NCBI GenBank assembly: GCA_947568835.1
Contig: OX387608.1
Location: 422,501-486,500 of the forward strand
From: Protonemura montana
Lineage: Eukaryota > Arthropoda > Insecta > Plecoptera > Nemouridae
DNA: 64,000 nt
Reading direction: 5' to 3'
Below are positions 31,663 through 41,801 of this stretch, in pieces. Positions within the stretch are counted from its first letter, which is position 1, and each line of letters opens with the position of its first letter. Position numbers and translations under genes: made by a program. Under the pieces are notes generated by a model that was given only the letters and a program-made list of their open reading frames with translations, had not been told where the DNA came from and ran no database searches.

Positions 31663-31731
31663 ATCCTAGCCGGCTCTTGGAATTCGCCAGCTTTACAAGT
31701 TTATTCATGACAGTTTTTGCACAAATATAAA

Positions 31732-32058
31732 TCAGCTCATTCTGAATTCGGCCCGAAATGTATTTGGCGTTACCTCCAGCGCTAGACATGTGATGTTGTA
31801 AGAGTGTATTCCCAGCGTCAATACGGAAATGTAAAAGATCTTGAAAATTTCTAGAATTCGGAGTGTGGCCGCTAAAGGCATGTCATGGGAACTGCAATAT
31901 AAAATCAAAATCATTAATAGTTCTAGTTTTTTCCTGTTGTCTTTGATTTTCGTTCCATACGCCGAATTGGTTTGTTCCAGGTTGGTTGTCTTCCGCTCTA
32001 CTACTTGAGTAAAATTGCTTAGGTCCATTAAGCTGGCAGTGCCACATTCAAATACCAT
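31732..32058 (-). pseudogene. Possible exon of a hAT/ZMYM-type transposase
   Basis: A 108-codon frame reads KDNRKKLELLM, then LYCSSHDMPL, resembling the segment that lies between the zinc finger and the DDE domain of hAT transposases with a TTF finger. The rest of the frame after DMPLAATL looks non-coding, so an exon may end there or the copy is broken. No terminal repeats were found around it. Alternative: chance open frame. Confidence 0.3.
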
Positions 32059-33430
32059 TGGTTGACGTTGCTAGGGATGGATGGAGTTTTATTGGTGTTT
32101 TTAACTGTGGGAGAATAGCTTAAAAATTAATGTAGTTTAATTCAAAATATGACATTGTTTTAATCAAATACTTTAACACTGTAGTTTAAACAAGTGAACA
32201 ACAATATCTTCAATTTTGATTAGTATTAAATTAAAGGTTATAGTTGCCTATAGAGAGTATTTAATTTTTAATGCATAAATAATGAAAAGCTTTGGATGGT
32301 AGTGTCAGCATTGTATTTTTGGCTAGTGCAGTACTGTGTATTTTAATGTTGCGCGGGTCTGTCCGCCATCTTTGTAGCTAGGGAGCGGAACGCTAGGGCG
32401 AACCTTGCGCTAGGGCTAGGAGAGCCATGTTTGTAAAACAAGAGAGTCGGCTGAGAGCAGCGCTGTAGAGAGGTTGTGTGAGACCTGTGTGGTCGGTGAG
32501 GGTGGTTGTTATTAAAACTGGTTGGATTGACGAATTGTGTGTGTTATTGAAGAGAGCGAAGATAGATGGAAACCTGACAAAATAGTGAAGCGGGAAAACG
32601 AAGCTGACAGTAGTTATGATAAAAACACCTTCCATCACAAAAAACGTCAATGAACAAGATTTTGAAGTTAGCGCCCATGTTTTAGGTGGATATGGAACAA
32701 AATGTCTCATAAAGTAGACACGACTTGTTTCAAAACTCAGTTCTGTGTTCCATATCGAACCGGAAGTGCCATATTTGTGAACAAATTGAATGAAAGGGCG
32801 TACTTAAAGTAGGCTTACAATTAGTAAAAAAAAAGTACTAATTCTGAAAAAACACATTTTCAATCTTATCCTTGATATAGGTTAGGTTTTATTAAGTTTG
32901 GAAACTTTAAATGCATTTATCTCAGCTTGGCAAAAGTGGATGTGGAACAAAGAAGTATTTAGCCGACCACTTGTTGGTCAGTGGCCTCCTTCGCGGCGAC
33001 TTTGGCAGAGGCTTTGTCTTGTTTCAAAATATCTTAGATTTTTGATGTCAGGCACTCGTTGGTCTTCACCAATTGATAATCAATGTCGCAAGCTTTGTAT
33101 TTAAGTGGCTTCTTCTCCATTTACCTTCGAAAGTGATCTATGAAGAAAGAGGAAGTATCAGAATAACTGCCTTGGAATGGAGAAAATTTGAAAATTGATT
33201 TAGATTGGAATTTCGATAATTTGATATTTACGAATTACGAGCAAAATGTTGAAACAAATGCCAAAGCATATCATTTATCTTCCCAATTGAAACAAAATAT
33301 TATTTACAATTGAACAAGAACATGAAAAGAGGTAGTTTATGATCCGTAGTTGACAGCTTGGCCGCCAATGTGGAGGCATTTTGTGCATTTATTTATACGC
33401 CAGTGATCTTCGTGAAAACACCCTTGGTCT
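32059..33430. other. No recognisable gene
   Basis: AT-rich, with short frames on both strands (longest about 105 codons at 32,393-32,710, minus) that show no motif I know and no splice-linked partners. Confidence 0.4.
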
Positions 33431-33431
33431 G

Positions 33432-33546
33432 AAAAAAACTGAACAAACCGGGTCTGAAATGCTAAAATGTTTTACTTTATTTACTAAACGTTTCAAATAC
33501 AGTAAATCATTTTTAGCATTTCAGACCCCGTTTGTTCAGTTTTTTA
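33432..33546. repeat. Short palindromic element (MITE-like hairpin)
   Basis: The arm at 33,439-33,468 (CTGAACAAACCGGGTCTGAA onward to TGCTAAAA) is matched by its reverse complement at 33,511-33,540 with a single C/G difference, and the outer A/T runs extend the pairing. The loop is about 40 bp. The size and shape suit a small non-autonomous DNA element. No clear target duplication. Confidence 0.7.
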
Positions 33547-33843
33547 CAAACTATTGCTAAAATTAGGATAGCATTTAGACACGAGTCTAAGATTCAACTA
33601 AAATACTATATTTATTACCTTACCACAAAACTAGGAAACAAATAAATACAATATTGGATTCGTACTTGAAAGGGCGTTAACCTTCAGTGGGGATAGACAT
33701 GGCTTAGTAAATTTGTTTCGCCGAATTTTTCCCTTAACAGATTTAAGGGCCAGCGTTCCCCGCCCCCGAATTGCCAGAGCCAAATCCCAGACAAAGATTG
33801 ACTCTGATGACGAGCCATCAAATGCTTCAGCTTTCCCCTTCAT

Positions 33844-34431
33844 AACCCACACATTATAATCCACACATTATAATCCACACATTATAATCCACACATTATA
33901 ATCCACACATTATAATCCACACATTATAATCCACACATTATAACCCACACATTATAATCCACACATTATAACCCACACATTATAATCCACACATTATAAT
34001 CCACACATTATAATCCACACATTATAATCCACACATTATAATCCACACATTATAATCCACACATTATAATCCACACATTATAATCCACACATTATAATCC
34101 ACACATTATAATCAACACATTATAATCCACACATTATAATCCACACATTATAATCCACACATTATAATCCACACATTATAATCCACACATTATAACCCAC
34201 ACATTATAATCCACACATTATAACCCACACATTATAATCCACACATTATAATCCACACATTATAATCCACACATTATAATCCACACATTATAATCCACAC
34301 ATTATAATCCACACATTATAATCCACACATTATAATCCACACATTATAATCCACACATTATAATCCACACATTATAATCCACACATTATAATCAACACAT
34401 TATAATCCACACATTATAATCCACACATTAT
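33844..34431. repeat. 14-bp satellite, about 42 units
   Basis: Uninterrupted array of ACACATTATAATCC, about 588 bp. Rare variants mark internal structure: AACCC units near 33,942, 33,970, 34,194 and 34,222, and AATCAAC units near 34,110 and 34,390. The pair of AACCC variants spaced 28 bp recurs 252 bp later, so a block of about 18 units was duplicated within the array. Confidence 0.95.
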
Positions 34432-34891
34432 ACACCAGATGGATCTGAAACATTACTGTCAGGTTTTGTCAAATGTGATATAATAGTCACTAGATGCACC
34501 TCACTTCGTGGATTATGGAACACGGCAGTTAACCGTTTATTGTCCGGGCGATTACGATCCGTCCTCAGAGGCATTATAAATGCTATACGAGGTAGAAAAA
34601 TAATGTCTGAGCAATGCATGTCGCATCTCGGAATACAATTCGGTTGTTTGGATGGTCTATGTCGAAGTCTAACATATATGCTTTATAATATGCTCACCTT
34701 GTCGTCCAGCTCTTGTTAGAGGGGAGGGTAAGCGGACTCTGGTGTCGAAATTTGCTGGGTTGCTGCTGAGGTATTAGCGCTCGACGATGTTGCTGGAAGA
34801 AATAAGTTTAATTACAACAGGAATTTACGTAGATAGATTACATTTGCCAACACGAAAAGTTAATTTAAATAATGAAATATGTTTGGCTTGA
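34432..34891. other. No firm gene; possible exon of the decayed MULE-2
   Basis: A minus-strand segment near 34,725-34,795 sits between a good acceptor (TTATTTCTTCCAG) and a donor (AAGGTGAGC), open in one frame and rich in Gln/Pro/Ser. It may be a further exon on the same strand as MULE-2, but there is no motif to confirm it. Confidence 0.25.
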
Positions 34892-35038
34892 ACAACATTG
34901 AGGATTTACTCAAGTAGCTGCTTCGTTTCTTTGTTATGTGATTGGCGTTCCCAGAGCTCCTTGTTTACTCGTTCCAGCTCTGTTTCTAATATTAAGTTTT
35001 TTTTTCTGCCTCGTGGCAGATCTGACATGGTCCCGGTG

Positions 35039-35111
35039 GCGCCTTTCCATACCCTAGCCAATACAGCCAATGTTAAATTTTCGCGCTCTCTGATTGGACA
35101 GAATTAATGTG
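35039..35111 (+). repeat. MULE-1 left terminal inverted repeat
   Basis: 73 bp. Mirrors 38,642-38,714 except CC versus GG after CATACCCTAG. By family role it binds transposase and carries the promoter. The first coding ATG is 57 bp beyond its inner end. Confidence 0.95.
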
Positions 35112-35167
35112 CAAATTGTTTCAAATTCAAATTGTTTCGGACTCAATTGTTTCTTAACCAAATTGAT

Positions 35168-38100
35168 ATGCCACATTCTGTAATGAATATCGCGGAGGTG
35201 CTTGGTGCTATGCACCAATTTAAAAATGTACTTATCGAAAATGAGAACAAAGAAGCCAGAACCTCAATAATAAGGGCAAATCTTTTATCTATTGACGACG
35301 CAAAGCAGTGGCTGTGTGCCTTTGGGAAGGCAACTAAAACAAACTGGATTGTCGACAAGAACCGACAAAACAAACCTCAGCGGTAAGAATAATTCCTTGC
35401 GTTGGTATTTCTACCCAGTTGTCATAAAAAACAAGTCAAGTTATCCCCTTTTCACAGGTACATCATGCATAAGGAGTGGACTTGTCACCACTCACAGCGA
35501 AACAAAACTGAAGGTTCAAGCCGCAGCACAGGATGTGAAGCAAGAGTTGATATCCTAATTAAAAAAAACACAGTTTTCACTCGCCGTAGGGATACATATC
35601 TTAAGCATTCTCCACCTCTTTGTGCATTAATAACAGCGAAGCTTGACCACAACCATTCGTTGGGATCAATCGGATCCTTAAAGTATTTGCGGGCGAGCAC
35701 CGACGTTAAGTCTATTTTCAATGAATATTTCAACGATGGATTGGCCCCAGCTGAAGCTATACGTGCACATGAGAATGTGCTCATGATGGAGCCAGATTCG
35801 ATCGAAGCTCTGGCAGACGGATCTCGCAATCCCATCCAACGGACCGTCTACCATCTGTACGATTGCTGGAAAGAATTAAACTTTGGTGGAAGAGCAGCTC
35901 CGTTAGAAAGACTCAAGGAAAAAATTGGAGAGTATTCCAAACAAGGTAAGCAATAAAAAATTTACCTATTAAAGGTAGCATGTAATGAGTTGATGCTTAT
36001 TGTCGTGACTATTTAAATCCAAAATGCCATCAATCCTGCCTTGTTTGCAATTGAATTTGCAACTCTATTTGTATGTATGAAAACAGATCAGGTAAATGAA
36101 TTCATAATGACATAGTAAAATGGAATTGTTAATTTGGTACAAAGTTGGATCAAGGAAACAGCTGTGTATATTTTTAATAGCAAATTTTAAATCCATTTTT
36201 CAGGCATAAAAGTTGTGATTAAAGAGACCAGTCCCTTTGCAATCCTTGTTGTGACTGATGTTATGAAGCGCGCTCAGCAACTTGCCAGTTCGGAGGAGAT
36301 GATCTTCACGGATTCCAGTTCAAGTTGCGACTCTACGCAAGCCACAGTCACTGCCCTGCTTACCGTGACCAAAGCTGGTGCGGTTCCAATTGCTATTGTG
36401 ATTCACGAGTCACAGTCTACAGCTGGATACATAGATGCATTCTCACTTCTAGCTGAAAATTGTCCTAATTGCTTTGGAGGCAAGCAGGTTAGTCAAATAT
36501 ACGAAAGCACCACCAACACCGAAACCACTAACACCAACTACGTAGGTAAATATTCCTATTGACAAGTCATTAGTAAACTGATTAATATACTCTTCAGGCA
36601 CCTAAACTCCTGATGACTGACGATTCGGCTGCCGAGAAAGCAGCGTTGCATGCTGTTTGGCCCTCTGCCCAGCAACTTCTCTGCCATTTTCACCTGGCAC
36701 AAGCAGAATGGCGCTGGCTTACATCGACTACAAGCGGAATCCCACAACATGAGAGACAGAAATTAATGAAATTGTTTCAAAAGGTGACCAGTAACAACCA
36801 TTAATTAAGTTTAATATTAAACATTACTATGAACCATTTAACAGAAATAAACTCTTAATAGAAAATAAAGTGTCATTCATTTATTCAAAATAGAATTTAT
36901 TTTGTTCCCTAGGTAATGTATGCTGACAGTGCTGAGGCATTGACAGCAGCAATTGGGGAAATTGAGAAAGAAAATCATGAAAAATTCATTGCCAGATTAC
37001 ATAAAAATCTGGCTAGGAAAGAGCAATGGGTGGAACTGTTCAGAAGAGCTATCATCACTCGGCATAACAACACTAACAATTATGCTGAAACTACGATTAG
37101 AATATTAAAAGACATCATCTTGAGGCGCACCAAGGCTTTCAACGTAGTTGCTCTGGTTGAGTTTTGCGGGAAAATCTGGAACCAATACTTGGTGGCACGG
37201 TTGCTGAACTTTGCGCACGGTCGGCGGGCAGCACCAATGCTCGGATATGAAGCACTGTGTGGACGGATGAAGGATGTCGACCTGCAGAAAATCAAGCAAG
37301 TCAGCGACACAGTCTATGTGGTACCTAGTGGCACGGAAGGAAATGTAGAATATTTGGTGAACACCGAGGTAGGTGCTTGCACCTGTGCAGCCGGCAACAG
37401 CGGGGCATTCTGCAAGCATCAGGCGGTGCTGCATAAACAACTAGGAGTGCTCCTCCCAAACCTTCCACCTATTGGCATAACAGAACGATTCTCACTTGCC
37501 CAGCTTGCACTCGGGGAAAAATGTCCTCATGCAGATTTTTTTAAGGTACGGCATGTACAGTGGCCAAATTATCTTCTTAAATTTTAAGCATTTAAATATT
37601 ATTTGCTTATTTGCTCTCCTGATAACCAGTTGTTCACGGTAAGTTATTATCACTTGCAGTAAAAAAAAACTTCATTTTTTTGTAGGGCTTGAAAGAGTGC
37701 ATCGTAGACCCACTAAGCGAGCAAAGCACAGCCTTAAACGAAAGCTCTACCATGGAAACTGAGAATATCAACAATGTCGCTCATGATTTAGAAGCAAACG
37801 AATTAAATGATGCCGATCTAGAGGCGCCACTTGAGCAACTTCGATCCGAGATAGAAAGGATTGGTAAACTGCTGACTGGGTGTAGTGCCCCACACATAGC
37901 CAAACTAACAAAAGCACTGGCCAAAATCAAAACGGAGTCCAACCTCATAAGTGCTGTTGTGAAGTCAACAGCAGCAATTTCTTCTTCCCAAAGACGAGGC
38001 GGAAAGATCAAGGTTCAGCCAACATCAGTTTCACGAAGGCGAGATGGAGTCTCGCGGGGATCGCGTAGAGTTGCTGCAGGACGGCCGTCATTGCACGCAG

Positions 38101-38198
38101 TTGCAGCAGCTGTGCGAACAGCAAAACGGCCCCACAATTTAAGCCAGAGCGTTAGAAATAATGTTGCACATGCGAAGAAGCATGGTGCAGGCCACTAA
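35168..38198 (+). CDS. MULE-1 transposase with SWIM zinc finger, six exons
   Basis: Exons 35,168-35,382, 35,458-35,945, 36,204-36,487, 36,598-36,783, 36,913-37,545 and 37,686-38,198. All introns are GT-AG with matching phases, giving 772 codons without a stop. Visible features: EWTCHHSQRN and a Cys/His-containing N-terminal region (FLYWCH/FAR1-like DNA binding is possible); DDE transposase blocks with FTDSSSSCDSTQ (first Asp), LLMTDDSAAEKAA followed by LLCHFHLAQAEWRWL (second Asp), and NNYAETTIRILKD (Glu candidate); the SWIM motif CTCAAGNSGAFCKH near the end of exon 5; a basic tail rich in Arg/Lys. It cuts and reinserts the element. The start is the first ATG in frame; a TTG-led extension exists upstream. 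Confidence 0.9.
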
Positions 38199-38641
38199 AA
38201 TACAAAATGATGGCTTTCATTGTTTGTTTTTTTAATTATTTTATAGGTTAATATGCTTTTCTTTTCTGTGGGTATAATAATCCGTCATTGAAAAAGGAAA
38301 GAAATACTGTTTTTGATTGAAAGTGGCTACAACAATATATTTAGTAGTTACTTACCCAAAGAAACAACCTTCCATTTGGCGATGGGATCTTCTTTATCTA
38401 TCTTCGTATCTTACTTTCCAGGAGCGATTGAGATAGCAAGCATACATCACTTGCAAATTGTCGCTTGCATAAAAGCACTGAACAATATTGTAGCAAATAA
38501 GCAAACGATTTCGGAAACTTCGACTCGACTGTCAAACCAAGATCCATGTCAAACAGCTGGCTTAATGAGGCCATCTGCACGATGCTACCAACGCCCAAAA
38601 ATAACCTTGCGACTGGCAGTTCCGCGCGGGCGCGTTTTGAA

Positions 38642-38714
38642 CACATTAATTCTGTCCAATCAGAGAGCGCGAAAATTTAACATTGGCTGTATTCCCTAGG
38701 GTATGGAAAGGCGC
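38642..38714 (-). repeat. MULE-1 right terminal inverted repeat
   Basis: Reverse complement of the left repeat over 73 bp with two mismatches. The outer edge GGAAAGGCGC is followed by the GTCCCGGTG duplication. Confidence 0.95.
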
Positions 38715-39587
38715 GTCCCGGTGGCAGTACGGGTACTGAAAGTTCAGCTGCCCCACTGGTGCTGGTGGCAAGAGGCGAATTTTTTCGTGGCGTTGTCAAG
38801 CTTACGCTTTTTAATGTTTTCGCTCATTACTTCGCGGAGATGGTCTTCGCGGTTGATCTTCTGAATTAGGATAACATTAAAATTGCATTAACATAATATG
38901 CTCTCAAACTACTACATGTTAGTAGAGACGAAATTGTAAATGGAAATTATCTTCCTACCATGGCCGACGCCCCATCGGGAGTAGACGCGTTGCTTTCGCT
39001 TTCCGCTTTAGATACCAGCATCCGTGGAGGCTGGCAGCAGGGAACAGTATTTGCGTTGCATTCTGAAGTGATGCCTCGTAATCAGTAATTGCTATTCTTG
39101 GGTTGAAATTAGGGATCAACTCGAGAATATATCTGAAAACGTACGGTGCATATTTAATCATAAATCGATTATAACTATATCTATGGGAACTAATGAAATA
39201 TTCTACAAGGCTAACAGTGTCAAATTAAATCGGCATTACGGTGAACAATTGCCTTGCAGGGGGCGGCGTTCTTGGAACCAATTTAAATGTTCCAATGTAA
39301 CCAATGTAATGTTTAAATGTTTGCTGGCAGTTTCCAGCCTCTCTAAGGGAGCTTCGGAAGCAAAAACGGGGGTTTGGCCTTTTTGCTCTCCATCGCCGAT
39401 CACGGCTCGGAAAAAGACGCCGCCGTCAACCGTTCCGCCGTACAGTGCGGTGTACCGGGGCTCCCCGATTAATTCCCCCATTTCCTGAATTGATTGGGGA
39501 ATTACTGGGTTCATAGCTCTGCGCGCACGGTACATGGTCGTTCCGAAAGTCCTTAAGGTCACTTTCGCAGCTACTGCGATAAGTACT

Positions 39588-40088
39588 CTGAAAATGAAAA
39601 TTATTTTGTGAATTCGGCATAGCTTATGCCATTATTTTTTACACCAAGTGAATCCTTACCTGCTACATTCTTGGTTGAAGATATCCTGTAGCAAAGTCAT
39701 CTCCATACCTCAGTAAAATGCCCACTAAACATATCCACCCCTTAGGGCTCTTTTCGTTGAAAAATTAGCCTCAATAGAAACTTCAAAGCTGTATTTCGAT
39801 CAGTCATCATATCAGCTGTTTTACAGTTTAGCCTTCGGTCAAGACCAGTCAGAGGGTCGTGAAAGTCACCACACAGAATTCTGTTTGTGTCTTTAATGGT
39901 ACCAGAGACCGTAACCTAGTAACCTGGTTATGTGCGGACAAGAACCTAGACCAAGCATCCCAAATGATTTTAACTGAAATATATTAAACTAACTATATAA
40001 CTATAACTAACTATATTTAACTAATATTATAGATGGCGCCAAGATGGCGCCGAGGTGAAGCGGTGTGTTGTGATGGTCCGTTAGTTAC
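39588..40088. other. No recognisable gene
   Basis: AT-rich spacer. Near 40,031-40,054 a short doublet GATGGCGCCAAGATGGCGCC appears, at the upstream edge of the R1-like ORF1 that follows, and may mark that element's leader. Confidence 0.4.
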
Positions 40089-40291
40089 TTGTTTAGTCGG
40101 TTTTGCTTCGAACTGGCAGTGTTGGTGCGTGTATTTTCTTTTTGCTTGTATATTTCCTGTTGTATGGTGCTTGTGATATTGCGTTTTATGTGTTACCAAC
40201 GCGGATTGCAAGGGAGTAAGGTGTTGCCTTGCAACGAAGGAGGGACAACATATCGGCTAGTGATACACAAGATACCAACTGCTCTACAAAG

Positions 40292-41324
40292 ATGTCACCA
40301 AAAAAAAAAGAAAATGAGAAGTAAAGAAGTGAAGCCGGTTGAAACAGTAGAAGAAAATGAAGACGTGGTGATAAAGAAAAGTGAAAAGGATGAAAATAAA
40401 ATTGATCAGATGATAACGATGATGAAAGAGGAAGTAATGAAATTGACAAACATTGTTGAAATGCAATGGGAGCATATAAAGGAGTTGGAGAACCGAGAAG
40501 AACTAACAACATCTCAAAGGTTGCAAATGCCATCCTACGCCAACATAGTAAATGGCAAAATGACGAATGATGTGTTGGAACCGAAAAAGGGTTCAAGCAA
40601 GATGTCAGAGTCTATGATAATTGGTATAAATGCCGACAAAAATTGTGATACTGAGGGATATAAAAGAGCAAAGGAAGGTATAATGGCGAAATTAAATTCG
40701 GCAAGCTTGGGTATTGGGATTAGAAATGTGAAATCGGTTGGAAAGGGAAGAATTGAAATAAATTGTGACAGTGAACGATCAGTTGAGATATTGAAGAATG
40801 AGGCAACTAAAGTGCTAGGGAATAAATACAAGATTGAAGAAGGAAAAAAGAAATGGAGACCACGACTGTTGATAAAGGGCCTGCTGAAAGAAAGTATTGA
40901 TGAAGATGATGAAGTCCTAATGAAAAATGTTATCAACCAAAACAAGCTTGAAGAAAACAATGATAAGGTATTTGTTAAGAAAATATGGTGTTTTCAAGAC
41001 AACAGATTCCAGCATCAGAATATGTTAGTACTAGAGGTTGTAACGTTCCCGCCACTTTGTGCGGTTAGTAACCTGTCCCTCCACCAGGGCAGGTAGGTAG
41101 GGACAGAGACGATCCGAAAGGGCTGCGACCCCAAGGAGAGGCAGTTGACTTCGGTCCTCCGAATGTATCACCGGTTCGCCGGATTAACATCTCTTTGAAT
41201 AAATCATTGTTTTCATCCTATCTTTTGGCTTCGTTCTTTATTGTGATAAGCGAAACCTTACAAGGTTGACGCTGGAAGGAGCAGGAGATTAATAGGAAGT
41301 GGAAGGATAAACTTAGGTTGGAGT
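40292..41324 (+). pseudogene. R1-like non-LTR ORF1, broken by a solo LTR and a hAT element
   Basis: A Lys/Glu-rich N-terminus (VKPVETVEENEDVVIKKSEK, then a coiled-coil-like MKEEVMKLTNIVEMQWEHI) precedes SYANIVNGK. The conserved domain follows: LNSASLGIGIRNVKSVGKGR, ATKVLGNKYKIEE, RPRLLIKGL. After LVLEV the solo LTR interrupts. Beyond it the same frame resumes with DAGRSRRLIGSGRINLGW, a typical R1 ORF1 stretch, until the hAT terminus at about 41,325. The knuckle region is lost. The likely start ATGTCACC at 40,292 is one frame off, because of the A-run behind it. The 335-codon frame beginning at 40,089 is extended by chance. Confidence 0.7.
41039..41262 (+). repeat. Solo LTR with 4-bp TSD
   Basis: 224 bp starting TGTAACG and ending CCTTACA, with mirrored TGTAA/TTACA termini, flanked by AGGT at 41,035-41,038 and 41,263-41,266. 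An AATAAA signal lies near 41,198. Removing it with one AGGT restores the R1-like frame. It is unrelated in sequence to the LTRs of the two Gypsy elements here, so a third LTR family is involved. Orientation is taken from the AATAAA and is tentative. Confidence 0.85.
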
Positions 41325-41801
41325 CATAGGCGTGCGCAGGGGGGGGCGAGCGGGGGCCTAGGCCCCCCCAAATGAGTCTACGACGATCCCCTTTTCCAAT
41401 ACATATACTATTATTTAACAGTAAAATTGCCATTTCGAGCCTCAAGAAAAATATTCTTGTGAGTTGTTAGTGTGAATCATTCCATGGTTTCTAAGTAAAG
41501 AGTTTGAATGTTATTGTTATGACTAGCCATAGCTAGCCATCGCGAGCTGGTTTGGAGCGCACTCGCATCGCAAGCTTGAAAATACCTCTAATCGCCTAAT
41601 CGCGCACTTCACAAACCGATGCCAGAACACTTGTCACCCCTTTCGACACTTATTAAAGATATTAACCAGACGCACGTGGCTAGAAGCCTGTGTGGATTAT
41701 AAGGACCTCACAGCATTAACAAGAAATCGAGAAAAATGTAAGGCAAGACGTGACATCTTTGGACTTCGTATTGGTAACACAGAGTATAAAGAGGAGATAA
41801 A

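Larger units (their letters stand above)
35039..38714 (+). mobile_element. Complete Mutator-like DNA transposon (MULE-1)
   Basis: 3,676 bp bounded by 73-bp inverted repeats (35,039-35,111 and 38,642-38,714) that differ at two adjacent bases, starting GCGCCTTTCC. The 9-bp target GTCCCGGTG is duplicated at 35,030-35,038 and 38,715-38,723; 9 bp is the hallmark of Mutator-like elements. One intact spliced transposase gene lies inside. The target is an exon of MULE-2. Everything needed for an autonomous element is visible. Confidence 0.95.
34892..39587 (-). pseudogene. Decayed MULE-like transposase gene (MULE-2), split by MULE-1
   Basis: Exon-like blocks read leftwards. 39,587 to about 39,240 carries TMYRARRAMNPVIPQSIQEM and a following conserved region. 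39,131 to about 38,961 (acceptor TTTTCAG, donor ATGGTAGGA) carries FNPRIAITDYEASLQNA and FPAASLHGCWY, the second-Asp region of MULE transposases. 38,862 to 38,724 (acceptor ATTCAG) runs on, after MULE-1 is removed, into 35,029-34,892 with CQICHEAEKKN and a charged coiled-coil-like end at a stop. The first catalytic block is not found and the 38.8-kb exon needs a frameshift, so it is a pseudogene. Confidence 0.5.

Noticed and set aside
32393-32710. 105-residue minus-strand protein
   Set aside because: No motif, odd composition, no homologous copy in the window and no splice partners.
33844-34431. CRISPR or telomere repeat
   Set aside because: A 14-bp AT-rich unit without spacers and not a known telomere motif; it is a simple satellite.
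34428-34619. Gene next to the satellite (either strand)
   Set aside because: A short open frame on each strand, neither with a recognisable domain; the plus frame also runs into the satellite.
40089-40291. N-terminal extension of the R1-like ORF1
   Set aside because: Hydrophobic, Cys-rich and unlike ORF1; the open frame there looks fortuitous, and the plausible start is near 40,292.
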